DNA from: Odontocerum albicorne
Lineage: Eukaryota; Arthropoda; Insecta; Trichoptera; Odontoceridae
Direction of reading: 5' to 3'
DNA: 64,000 nt
Assembly (NCBI GenBank): GCA_949825065.1
Contig: OX463839.1
Location: 27,141,734 to 27,205,733, forward strand
Position 1 is the first letter of the stretch. The number at the start of each line of letters is the position of its first letter. The notes below the pieces were generated by a model. It was not told where the DNA came from, did no database searches, and saw nothing but the letters and a program-made list of their open reading frames with translations. Positions 12,990 to 25,200 of the stretch are shown here, piece by piece. The position numbers and the translations under genes were made by a program.

Positions 12990-13340
12990 CACGTTTTCCT
13001 TGGTCTATCTCTTCCACTCACACCTTACACTTCTGATTTATATATTAATTAACTTAATCATTATTTCATCATTCAATCTTTCCACATGTCCAGACCATCT
13101 TACAGCTCATTTCTTCATCTTACTTAAAACATCCATTTTATCCATGCATTCATTTCTGATGTCTTCATTCCGCCTTTTTTCAAACATTAACACACCACAA
13201 ATTTTCCTTAGTGCACGCATCTCCATAGCATTAATCTTACTCTTATCCTTATTCTGCCACGTTCAAGTTTCACTTCTATACATCAAGGTGGGCACTAACA
13301 CACTATTATGTATTGGCATTACATAATAGTGTGTTAGTCT
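12990..13340 (-). mobile_element. LINE family A 3' fragment, reverse orientation
   Basis: On the - strand the sequence is a degenerate relative of 14500-14830, reading MYRSET, then INAMEMRALRKICGVLMFEK and NEDIRNECMDKMD. Stops interrupt it. Confidence 0.7.
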
Positions 13341-14389
13341 TGCTACTGTTGATATACTCGTATTATGATCGTTGTTCAAATACATCCGCCCTTTACCCAC
13401 AATCTCACACCTAGTGACTGCCGCCTGTTAATGCATTTATATAAATTGTTTGCATCATAGGGTTTTAAATATGACGAAAAGCGTTAATGAATGCTTGGAT
13501 ACACTGGCCATGAACTTTTTTTGACGATGAATTAAGGATACTGGTGGCACGATGTCAAAATAAGTGGCTTAACCAATGTCGATGGTAATCAATGGTGACT
13601 ATGTGGGAAAACAACTAAAATATATATCATAGATAACTTTAGCTATAAGTCTTTTTTTCTTTCATGGTTAATTTCTAATATAAAAAAACGAACCTTACGT
13701 AAAATTCACACCTCTTATTATAAAATTAAAGATTTCGATTTCTTTCATTATTTGCAAAAGTATCACCCTTCTGAACGTCTTTTTTTTTCAAATAAATATT
13801 TTAATTATTTTTTCCAAATAACTAACTTGGAATCCAGATACATAAACGTTATTTCTGTTATTTTCTTTACTTCTTTGATTAAAAAAACTCAGGATTGAAC
13901 CAAAACTATCGGGTGAAATTGATTTTTACATTTTATGCCTCTTTGTGTTCTAAATAGTAGCTAGTTCAACTCGTGCGTGAAAATTCCAACAATTCTGCGA
14001 CAAGCAAAAGAACTGAAATGAAAATTTAATTTCGATTTAAATTGGATAGTTCCTTATTAGTTTTCTCCAAAAACGTACGTTGGGTTTGGATTTAATCTGT
14101 CTCTTCAATTAGTTCCCTACTAGTTTTTCTACAAACCAAATTACTTCCTTTGTTTATAAAGTTTTTACTTTAGAAATACATATTAATTATATCAGATTTT
14201 TAAAACGAGTTTTTTCGATCAAGTTACATATGTGGTTGTTTTTTTATAATGCATAACATACATGAATATTTTTTATCCTCCGTAATTCCGACTCCAAACA
14301 TATTCCCATTTATAATAGTTTGTCATATATATTATACTTGCTTCAATTTGTTTCGGCTGCCCTACGTTTTCCTCCTTCCTATTTTTAAT
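13341..14389. other. intergenic sequence, nothing recognised
   Basis: T-rich sequence without recognised genes. Its right part (from about 14030) contains motifs like those in the degenerate array at 14990-15700. Confidence 0.35.
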
Positions 14390-14970
14390 GATGGACGAGT
14401 GGAAAGGGACATAGAAAGAAGGGTTGCGACAAGGAACAAGGTAAACGGAGCACTTACGGAGTGCTATTTCAAACAGTAGCAAAAATGACAATATTATACA
14501 TAATAGTGTAATGGTGTCCACCTTATGGAAGTGAAACTTGGACTTGGCAGAATAAGGATAAAAGTAAGATTAATGCTGTAGAGATGCGTGCACTAAGAAT
14601 AATTGGTGGAGTGTCAATGTTTGAAAGAAGGTGGAATGAAGACATCATAAATGAGCGCATAAACAAAATGGATGTTTTAAGTAAGATGAAGAAAGGAGCT
14701 TTAATAGGGTTTGGACATGTGGAGAGATTGAATGATGAAAGAATTACTAAACGAGTATACAAGTCAGAAATGTAAGGTGTGTGTGGAAGAGGTAGACCGA
14801 AGAATACATGGCTGGACCAAATTTTAAAAGAAGGTAAAGTATAATAGAAGATTGTACATAACGAATGAATGTGAAGGAGGAGAAAGTTGTGTGCCTGGAT
14901 AGAAAAGTTCGGAGGTATGTTATCTCTGCCTACCCCGCAATGACACGGCGTGTTGACATGTATTTACGTA
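14390..14970 (+). mobile_element. LINE family A 3' fragment, best copy
   Basis: The coding remnant reads VERDIERRVATRNKVNGAL, then YGSETWTWQNKDKSKINAVE, MRALRIIGGVSMFERRWNED and KMKKGALIGFGHVERL, with a stop and then GRGRPKNTWLDQILKEG. These are typical of the C-terminal region of non-LTR polyproteins, after the reverse transcriptase domain. A non-coding tail with TCTCTGCCTACCCCGC follows and is shared with other copies. The reverse transcriptase core is absent. Confidence 0.75.
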
Positions 14971-14989
14971 TGTATTTCTACATTTGTTG

Positions 14990-15700
14990 TGGTCACTGCT
15001 TTTTTACTGTTTTCTCTAAATTATTTAGACTGCTCAATCCTTCTACTGTTTTTCTTAGTTCAGTTTAGCTGATCTACGTTTCACTACTTTCTATATTAGT
15101 TTTTTCCGATTTTACTCCTTTCAATTGATATATTTGTTTCGGCCCATCTACTTTTTAATGTTTTCCTTAGTTACGTTTTTTTGGCCCTCTACTTTTTACT
15201 GCTTCCTATTTTCCTAGATTATTCTTCCTAACTACAATTTTATTCGTTTCAATTTGTAGATATGTTTTGGCCTATCTACTTTTTTACTGTTTTCCTTAGT
15301 TTTTAGTTTGGCCCTCTTCTTTTTACTGCTTTCTATTTTTTTCCTATCTACCATTTTACTTATTTAATTTTTCACTATTTCTTTCAGATCTACAGTTTTA
15401 CCGCTATATATTTTCATCGATTCGTTTTGCCCGACCTTTTATTTTACTGCTTTATATATTTCTAAGATCGTTTTGACCAATCTGCTTTCTGTTTTCCTTA
15501 AATAGTTTTGGACGTTGTACATTTTTACTACTTTATATTTTCCTATAAGTTATATTCTTTATACAGCTTCATACCGACATGGATAGAGTCATTTTATGGC
15601 ATCCCTAAGTTCCTCTATAGAACGTATAAGGTGATGATATTTTCTTTTCACTGTTTTTTTTTTCTTAGTTTCGTTTTGACAAATTTATGCTTTCGTAGTT
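14990..15700. repeat. degenerate T-rich tandem array
   Basis: Imperfect units contain TTTGGCCCATCTACTTTTT and ACTGTTTTCCTTAGTT. They recur at irregular spacing (for example around 15140, 15180, 15265 and 15310), with traces before 14390 and near 17060. It looks like an old expanded array. No coding content is supported. Confidence 0.5.
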
Positions 15701-17459
15701 TCGATTGTATTTTTTTTTATATTTTCGAGAAGAGAAAAACCCCTTCCTTAAATCCTCTCCCTATTATGACATTTAAAGTTATGACCAAACCGGCTGAAAT
15801 AGAACTGAGGCGAAGGTCGGTGTTGCAATTCCGAAGGATTCTCTTATAATGTAAACAAAGATGGTGAGCAACATATGAATCTTCGTTAACGTAACGAAGA
15901 CAACGAGATTAAGTTGGGAAGTATGACAGACCACATCAGATGGGACATTTTGCCATTATTCGTGTGTAAACGAGTCTTGTCACCGGATGGAAATATAGTT
16001 AATCTAAATGATTGTCGGGTTCGATAAAATAATCTCAGGTGTATTTAATTGCTATTAAAAGAATTTAGATAATTGATCGTGTCACGTTTATCTACATCAG
16101 CTGTCCTAAAACATCCCTCAACGTTCTTAAGAGACCTCATATTAATGATCAAATAGCGAAATCTTTCATTTGGAAAATAATAAATATACTTCTGCTTTTT
16201 TCAACAATTTATTATGATTATATTCTGATTACTTTTTGATAATACGACTTTAGTATCAAACATAAATTTTATTTTCCCTCCCATTACAAATAAAGAGTAT
16301 TATTTCCAATCGTCGGCACAATTAAGGTTTGATTTTTTTCTAATATTCGTTAGTTTTAATAATTGATACTCCGTTATTAGGGCCTGTAGATTTCTTGGTT
16401 GAAAAGATAATATTGTAACATCTAATGCGAGTGTAACTTATTTCAATCTTCAATAAACATAAAACCAATATGCTTTTCATGTTAACTTTCATTGTATACT
16501 CTCATAATACATCCTGACTGGCATATTTCCATATGGCTATCTCTTCCAACCAAGTCAATTAATGTAAAAGAGGCCTTAAATGAGAACCTGTCTGGAACCA
16601 TATTTAAAAAAAATGGATACCAACGGGAATCGAAGCCGCAACTCCCTGGGTCGAAAGAACCCTACGATCGGTAGTCTTACCAATGGGGGTCGTCACATTC
16701 TAATGATTATTGGGGTGGCAGATATAAAAAATATGGAATATGATCACAAATGCCCTTTTTTAACAAAAATAATCTAAAATTATGGCCAAAAAAACATTTA
16801 TACTATTTCCCTCTTTATCCAACATCAGCAGTTGCTAAAAACTGTCTGATTAATAATCCTGTCATATTAATGTGCCTCAATGTCTAAGACCGTCCCGTCC
16901 CAGATGGAAGATGGAATCAATACGGCTATGGCTATGGCTGGCTATGGCTATGGTCTGGTGGATAATGAACTCGGTATCCACTATCCACTATCCACTAGCG
17001 ATGCCCCCGTTTTTATCTCACTTTTAAACTTTATTCAATTTGATTTTACAATACTTGTTCCTTTCAGCTACCTTCTACCCTTAGTGGTTTATTTAAGCTA
17101 CCTTCTACAGTTTTGCTAAAATAAGTATTGTATCTTGAATATTTTGTTACGTAATAACGCCCAGTAAAAATGTTTTTATTATTATTATTGGTTCGCGTGC
17201 ATTCGCGTGTTTGTTTAAGCACGAATACGAACTAACGAATGTGCGGTACTGTGCGATGCGTGCATGTGTCGTGATAATAATGTATTACGAGTATTTTGTA
17301 ATTTCTGTAACCCGACAAAGTACGAGTATTTTAATGAAATGCTTGTGTTTGTGTCTCGGCCGAAAGGGCATTTCTTACTTCGGAGTTTTTCATGTTTTGC
17401 GCAGTGAAAACCAATAATAATTAATGCAGGAATTTACAAATGACTTTGTTCATGTTTTT
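15701..17459. other. intergenic sequence, nothing recognised except minor microsatellites
   Basis: A short GGCTAT-type microsatellite lies at about 16925-16960 and a CCACTAT run at about 16977-16998. The search for an upstream epimerase exon here (a donor following an LFVS-type codon series) was negative. Confidence 0.4.
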
Positions 17460-18211
17460 CTTTATTGTCAAATATTTCTGGATGAATTAAAAATTGCATT
17501 TTGACTCAAAATTTCTGATCGCAGTTCTTGATATTCTAAAAAAATCTTTTGAGGAAAGAAAGGTTTTATAAAACAACCCACGCGATATATTGTAAGAATC
17601 GTCGTTTCCAAGGATAGACCATAATCCAACTCAGTTCTTGGGATCTGCAGTTTAAAGTTTATAAAACATAAAAACTTCCGCTGTATGCATTCAATATTTT
17701 CAACATGGACATTATGTAGGGTAACCATATTACCGAATTATAATCAAAAATTGTTTTTACCAGATAAATGTACAATTTTTTTGTTAAAAGTCATTAGTAA
17801 GTCTCATAATGAAGCCCAGTATGGACAATGTTATTTTATCTGCAGATGTTATTCTATCTACGAGTATGTTATATGCGGGACAAAACTCAATTTCTCATCA
17901 AATGTAACTCTAAGGTCATTAACTTGCGAAATAGTTCCCAGCACCATTTCATTTAAATCATAGTTATACGTTGATTTTGATTTTCTTCTGTTGAACCTAT
18001 TAACTTGACACTAAGTAACATTAAAAGAACAGATTTACTTTGCACCATTTGTCTTAAGTATTTAGATTCCACTGGAAAATCAGAGAATCATTCATGTTAG
18101 ACATTCGTTTGTATATTTTAGTCATCGGCAAATATTGAAATTAAACATTATAAAATATCTCTTATGTCATTAATGAATAATATAAACAATATTGGCCCCA
18201 AATGGAAACCT
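17460..18211 (-). mobile_element. LINE remnant, jockey/CR1-like reverse transcriptase
   Basis: The - strand reads QGFHLGPILFILFINDIRDI, then ISIFADD and IYKRMS, the catalytic region of a non-LTR reverse transcriptase. Further on come ECIQRKFLCFINFKL and DYGLSLETT, a typical C-terminal thumb region. Many stops break it. It abuts a different LINE fragment at 18212. Confidence 0.65.
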
Positions 18212-18530
18212 TGTGGGAGTATGTGAGAGGTACCCTGAAAGTTGCTCCGATCTCGCTGAAATTGATAGGGGCTAAGCTTTGGTGGTATGGACTCGTACAA
18301 AGGAAATCAGTCGAATATGTGAGAAACCAGATACTGGAAACGGAAGTCCCTGGAAATAGACGAAGAGGTGGTCCAAAGAAGTGTGGAAGGATAACATCAA
18401 CCAAAACATGAGTGCTCTGATCCTGACTCTGTGGTATACTCGTATGTATAGGTGGCCTTGAACAGAGCACATAAGTTACTCATCATGCAGGACCCAAATA
18501 ATGGGAAAATGCGAGGATGATGATTGAGAT
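18212..18530 (+). mobile_element. RTE-like LINE 3' fragment
   Basis: The frame reads GAKLWWYGLVQRKSVEYVRN, then QILETEVPGNRRRGGPKKCG, and a shifted DNINQNMSAL-type tail. The basic GRRRGGPKK..W block matches the end of LINE polyproteins such as the one at 10227. Confidence 0.65.
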
Positions 18531-18589
18531 TAGAGAGGAGCTGATTATAAAACATCTTTTCAAGAGGGAATTTAACCATAAAATGCATA

Positions 18590-18720
18590 TTTTACTGGCT
18601 GTATATTTTTGCACATTTAGGTACTCTTAATTTGATATTTTAAATAAACCACAAAATGTATTTTGTCAGTTGGATCCTTTTTGCATATAAATGTCTGTAG
18701 GATTGGCATTATTTTTTTCT
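18590..18720 (-). repeat. interspersed repeat R1, copy 4 (reverse)
   Basis: In reverse complement the order TATATGCAAAAAGGATCCAA, CTGACAAAATACATTTTG matches TGCAAAAAGAACCCAA, CTCACAAAACACATTTTA at 55612. Confidence 0.5.
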
Positions 18721-19222
18721 TAAAACATAATAAGCATTTCACATTATTTGTTTGTTTATTAATATTTTAAGTACAAAACATATCTATGGAAAATAAGTTC
18801 TTTTATTTTTGAGGGTTTTTATCTTATACGAGTATAACTTAAGAAAAATAAGTTATATATTATCACTTGTAACATTGTAGATCCTCAACATTCTAACGCT
18901 CCCACTTGGATAAGCAAAGCAATTGGTAGTGATTAGGATGCTTCAGGCATCCCACATTTGTATCCCAGTTGGTTTTATTTTCAAATCCCTTTATATCTGA
19001 ATTTATTGTTCTGGCGCTTTATAATTTATTTATTTATTTATTTATTATTACACATGACAAGAAATATACACAATTTGAGAAAAACAACAGATAATTTGAT
19101 TTGGACATACAATTTTAATGGATCTAAATTCTCAGAGCACTCTTGGAGTGTCCTGTGTTATGAAATTGTGTTAATCCGTTTTCTTTTTAATAATCTAGAT
19201 TCGTATATTATTATTTTTTCAG
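18721..19222. other. intron or upstream sequence of the epimerase gene
   Basis: No upstream exon could be recognised. The stretch ends in the polypyrimidine tract and AG acceptor used by the exon at 19223. An ATTT tetranucleotide run lies at about 19022-19048. Confidence 0.4.
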
Positions 19223-19281
19223 CAAACAAGCGGTATTTGATGGAAAAAGAGCCATTCGTGGAGGGATTCCATTTGTTTTTC
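19223..19281 (+). CDS. epimerase exon A
   Basis: It encodes KQAVFDGKRAIRGGIPFVF. The acceptor is TTTTTTCAG at 19214-19222 and the donor GTAAGT at 19282. Its first nucleotide completes a codon begun in an unseen upstream exon. The last C joins CT of the next exon to give Pro. Confidence 0.88.
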
Positions 19282-22200
19282 GTAAGTATAATTTAATCTA
19301 TATATAATAAATTGATGATGAATTCAATTGTTGTAAATCTTTCAAGATCTTCATCACTTCATGTGTCAGAAATATAATTAATTAACTATAAAATAACCAT
19401 TTAATACGTCTTCATTTAAAGATGGATACGGACAACAATAATTTGGATGTTTTTTTATTGTAAGATACTAAATTTTATTAAATTTAATTTGTCTACAATC
19501 TGAATATTTTATTTCTTACTGTCTACTTTTATATTTCCTGTAAAAAGCAAATGTATTGTTTTAGAATGAATTTATTTTAATACTTTTAAGAAGATGAATG
19601 TCTGAGACATTATTTATATTGATGAGGCAGTCTTAAGATAACTTTTGATCACATGCAATGGCATGAATTTAAAAATTACACAAAATGCCATCATCTGTCA
19701 TAAGGCATTAAAAGACATACATTGAAACTAAGCAATAATCTGCTATAATTTTAGTTCACAACAGCATATTACTGCCAACATTGATGTATGGAAATGAAAC
19801 GTGAACATACAAAATTAATTAAATAATCCGAATAAATGCAGGAAAAATGCGTGCACTAAGAAGAATATGTGGTGTGTTGATGTATTACAGAATGAGAAAT
19901 TTAATTGAGGATGTAGTGAACTAAACACTGATGTGTGAAGTAAGGTGAGAAACAGAGCATGTTGATGTGGTTTTGACACGTTGAAAAGGTGTGTAGCGAA
20001 TGACTGATTTAAAAAATTTACAATGCAAGCATGTGAGTTGTGGTATAAAATGGTAAAAAAAATATGGGTGGACCAAGTGAATGAAATTTGAATTAAGAAA
20101 AGGTAAGGAATACAAACTCTGCCTACCCCAACAGGGAAATAGCATGATGGTATTTATGTACGAGAGGAGGTCAATACATTCACGGAATGAAGGAGACAAA
20201 TGGAGATAACCATTTTTTTATTTTTACTTTTTAATATATTCACCATTAACTCTAATACATTTTTCAGATCTTTCAATACCCACGAAAAAAAAGATTTGCT
20301 TTTGCCCTCAAAATAAGCCGAAATTGCACTTTTAACTACATCGTCTGTAAATTTCTTCCCCTCGATGTTCTTTTTTAATATTTGGAAACAAATAATAGTC
20401 AGACGGAGCCAGGTCTGGGCTGTAGGGAGGATAATTTCATGTTTGGAAGCCACAGTTGTGAAGAGCAGCTAATGCAGAATTGCTTTTGTGTATGGGTGCA
20501 GTCATGCAAAAGCAGCACCCCTTTTGTCCATTTTTCTTTCCCTTTCACAGCTTCTTTTAACTGCATCAGCAGACCAGAGTAGTACTCTTCAGTTATTGTG
20601 ATGCCATTATATTTGTAATATATCAGTAGTATGCATTTCGCGTCCCAATAAATTGTAGCCATAATTTTTCCAGGCGATTACGACAATTGAACTTCTTAGG
20701 GGGCTGTGTGCCATTTTTATGCCACTGCATGGACTCCTGCTTCGACTTAGGCTCATAATGATGAACCCAAGTTTCATTACTAATAACAATTTGGTTCAAA
20801 ATCTCATCTTGATTGTTTCTGCAGAGGTCCTAAAACGGTCGTGAACATTCGACACTGACTTTTGACATCCCTAGATGCTGACGGAGGATGTTCAAAATGG
20901 TTGTAGGTTATACTCCAACCATCTCTGCAAGCTGTTATTTGTTTAGGTGGGCATCTTCCGGCAGAAGCTTTTCTACTTTTAGACAATGTTTGAACAAGAA
21001 GTGGCCTCAACAGGCCGTCCTGGTCGGAGGTCGTCTTCAATCAATTATCTCCCTTGCTTAAAAAGACTACTACCTTGATCAACAAGTTTTAGGACTTTAT
21101 TCATAAAATCGAAAATACAAGTTTATTCATCAAAATCGATATGGTCCCCTTCAAAGTACTCCCCATCGACTGCAACACACTTACGCCAGCGCTTGATCCA
21201 ATCCTCGAAACACCACTGGTACTCAATTTTCGGTATGTCCATCAGTCATGTCATCCTCTCGGGTGCTGTAACGCGTTCCGCGAAGCGGTTTTTTAAGTCG
21301 GTTGAACAGGAAAAAGTCGCAGGAAGCCAGATCAGGTGAATTCAAAGGCTGCTGGATAGTAGTCGTGTTGTTTTTGGTCAAAAACTCATGGAAATCATGT
21401 CTTTCGCGATTTCAACGCGGTCCTTTTTTTTGCATGAAATTGAGGTCTTTCGGCACCAGTTTTGCAGCGACACGTCTGAGGCCCAAATCACTAACCAAAA
21501 TGTCTTGAGCGGATCCATAAGCGATGTTCAAGTCCTCTGCCAGCTCTCTGATGGTCAATTTTCGGTTTTCGGCTAACATTTCTTTCTGTCAAGCTATGAC
21601 GCTGAAATTTGGAGGGAATTGCCAATGATAGATGTGGTAACCTAACAAAATAATTCCAATCGGGTGACTGACAGCGCCACACGGCGGCCGGTCCTAAAAC
21701 TTTTTGATCAAGGTAGTATGTCACTTGTAAACCACCGTTTTCCCAGGGCAACAGTCCCCGTAAAACGCTAACACCTCTTCCATAATGATTTGAGATGTTT
21801 TCCCTTATTTTGTGAGAAACTTAATGACGGCGCGATACTAAATTTTTTCCATACTTGGAGGGGTTATTAACGTTTGACATACTCTCCCGGCGATGTTAAA
21901 CAATACTATCAAAATTAGAAACTTGGCGAATATACTAATAATGAGTCATATTATCGGAACATGCGCACTACCGCCCCCTCTCTTAGCCCCTCCATTCCGC
22001 GAATTTATTGACCTCCCTTCGTATGTACCATCATTTAGAAAAATTTAATCTTGTGAATTTTTGTGTGGTTATACCTTCTTCGATTAAATATTTTCTTCTC
22101 ACTCATTGCAGTGATAGGAAAACTAAGGGATATATCTCTAAAAGGCTGTGAAATTGGAGATGTAGATAAGTCAAACATGGCCCATATTGTTTGAAACTGA

Positions 22201-25200
22201 CATTGTTTCATTACACAAAAATATATATCCCACACATTGTATAAAAATAATTACTAATGTTTTATCCTTCCAGCTCAATTTGGGCAGTGGTCTTATGGAC
22301 CTCAACATGGATTCGCTCGCATTACAAGATGGCTTGTGGAGAAGCCTCCTGAAAGGCTAGCAAGTGGTGACGTTGAAGCAATATTTTCCATCATGGATAG
22401 CGATTTTACGAGGTCCATGTGGAATTATCAGTAAGTTTTTATGAAACAATAAAAAATTCTACCTTTTGATAATTTTCTTTCTCCAACATTTCTTCTCTTG
22501 TATGGTAAAGCCTCAAATTTTAATGGGAATTGTTTAATCTGCACTACAGTATCTGATTTTGAAGTTTAGAGATCCTGTATTCCAGCCAATCTCGAAAACT
22601 CAACAAATATGGTCCTTACATATTTATTTACAATTTGATAGACTATCCCTTATGATCAAATATGAAGACACCTGTGTGTGTATTGGTTTGTTGTGTACAA
22701 GCTGTTGCGCTTCAGCTAGCACAGTCTTGAGAGAGCAAACCAAAAGTTTTTATGACAACTTCCAAGATGATTGACAGGTTTAACCTGCTGCAGCCTTTCA
22801 GATTTATTTTATATGAAAATACTTATTATATGGTATTGCTTAATAGCACTATAGGAATTACTAATAAGAAGTATATAAGCTACAGAAAAACGAAAATTCA
22901 GGTGTTAAATAGTCTAAGGATAAAATCAGTCCAGAAGTGAATTTGTTAGAAATCAAAAGTATTCTAGCCTTAAATGTTTCTTTTTTCTAGGTTCCGGCTG
23001 ACATATCGCTTAATATTGCGCGAGAAGGAATTGCATTTCAATATTGGTGTATATAATCCAAGCAAAGACTTAACATTCAGTTTCAATATGTTATTACATA
23101 CATATTTCAAAGTGCCTGATGTACGACGGTGTCAGATTACTGGCCTCCATGGATGCACTTTTATCGACAAGGTTTGTAATATTAATTTCAATTTTGTTTA
23201 TTGTCGAGGAACAATCTGTGTCACAAAACACTCAGCAGGGTGAAATGTAAAAATATATAATAATAACAATCCCTATTGAATGCCAATTTCAATTATTAAA
23301 TTATTGGGAGTACAAATTAGTTCGGTCAGTTTCCAAAAGATGGCTCTGGCTGTTATGAATGGTTCATAGTGACAGCCGATTTTGGCGGTTTCAGAGAGGT
23401 TAGACATCTGCCAATAATATTCAGTTTATATCGCTTTGAGTTTCATGCAAAAACCTTGTTTTGTACAGTGTTGAAAATGTCGAATTTTGTGTTAACCAAG
23501 CAGCATTTGCGGGAGGTTTTAATTTTCTGCTTTAATTGGAAGAAAATTGTAGCTGAAGCCCATCGAATGCTTGTCGAAGTTTATGGTGACGCTGCTCCAA
23601 CTGATAAATCATGTAGGGAATGGTTTCGACGTTTCAAGGATGGAGATTTCAGCGTCGAAGACAAGCCTCGCTCTGGACAGCCAAAAAAATTCGAGGACAA
23701 AGAATTAGAGGCATTACTCGAAGAAGATCTGGGTCAAACGCAAGAGGAGCTTGCAGAATCATTGGGAGTGACTCAACAAGTCGTTTCCGTACGATTGAGA
23801 GCCATGGGAATGATTCAAAAACAAGGAAATTGGGTGCCTTATGAACTGAAACTGAGAGACTTTGAAAGGCGATTTTTCACTTGCGAGCAGCTGATTAACC
23901 TGTTAACTGCCAAAAGCGTCTTAAGACGCATAATTTTCTGTGAACGGAGCGCCGCTCATACACAAATTACGTCTTAAGACGCGCCGTTTTAAATGGGATT
24001 TTACTAAAGAAAATAAATTATTTAAAATGTACAAATATATTGAACACATAGTGGCATCTATTGTGAATATCTTTGCATACTTAGAATTGAAACAGAATTT
24101 GTTTTTACCACTTTAAACGTAAATTAAAGAGAGCTTTGTCGTCGGAACAACTGATGGCGCTCAGGGTTGTGTAATAGCCGTTTATTAGCCGGGATTTTTA
24201 GGAATCCCCGAATTTCTATCGATGTTTTGCGTATATAATTTTTCGTCTACAGAGTACAGTTTTATTTCGTGTTCCATGTATAGCGGTTCATATTATATTT
24301 GAAACTTATTTCGCGGTAGAATTTTCTGATTTTTATTTCTGTTGAACAAGTTTTATCATAATTACTTTATGAGAGAAAAAAAAGTGTTTTGACATAGTTA
24401 TTTCGCATTTTGTCAGTGTATTTTCGTGCTAAATTTTACTATTGTGCCTGTTGTGTTGTGAATCTGTTAGTTTATTTTATAAGCTTACGAGTGTCGGAAC
24501 CTAATCGCACGTTGTCAAATTTTTATGTACATTTTTTTTATACGTTATAAAGTTTTTGATATTCGATCCACTCAAAATGGAAGAAGAGCCTAGTGCGTCA
24601 CAAAACACTCAACCGTGCGGAGAATTTATGGACAGAGTTGCCGTCACTGCCGACTCTGATGACAGTGATTTTAGTGTCGATTCTGATGATGAGGAACCAG
24701 ATGTGTCGAACGTTCCCGGGTTTGATGAATCGGCACCAGTTTTTGAATGGAAAACGGATGACTTTATTCCCATTGTCAACTCGTTCTCTAGCTCAAAATC
24801 AGGAGCGGATGTAGTGTTGGTACCAGAGAAGTAGACTTTTTCAAACTGTTTATGAACAGCACGCTTATGAATTTTATCGCCGATCAATCCAATAAGCAGT
24901 ACCAATACGTCAAAAACAACTGCAACGAATTAAGTTGGAGGCTAAAACAGTGGGTAGACGTAACAGTCGAAGAATTATACCTCTTTCTTGCGATATCTAT
25001 TTTGATGGCCTGCAACTCAAGGAATAAGATAGAAGATCACTGGTCTACTGATATATTGTTGTTTTCACCAATGTATTCCGATACCATGTCCCGCAACCGA
25101 TTCCAGATAATTCTTGGAATGCTTCATTTCTGCGACAACACGCAACAAGCAAGTGGAGACAAGATGTTCAAAATACGATTCCTCGTTGACCATTTCAAAA

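Noticed and set aside
15508..15849. 113-codon open frame
   Set aside because: It lies partly in the degenerate T-rich array and is dominated by Phe/Leu/Tyr from T-rich DNA, with no family motif.
16880..17119. 79-codon open frame as the missing first epimerase exon
   Set aside because: It contains a GGCTAT microsatellite, lacks the expected N-terminal family motifs and has no donor in the right phase.
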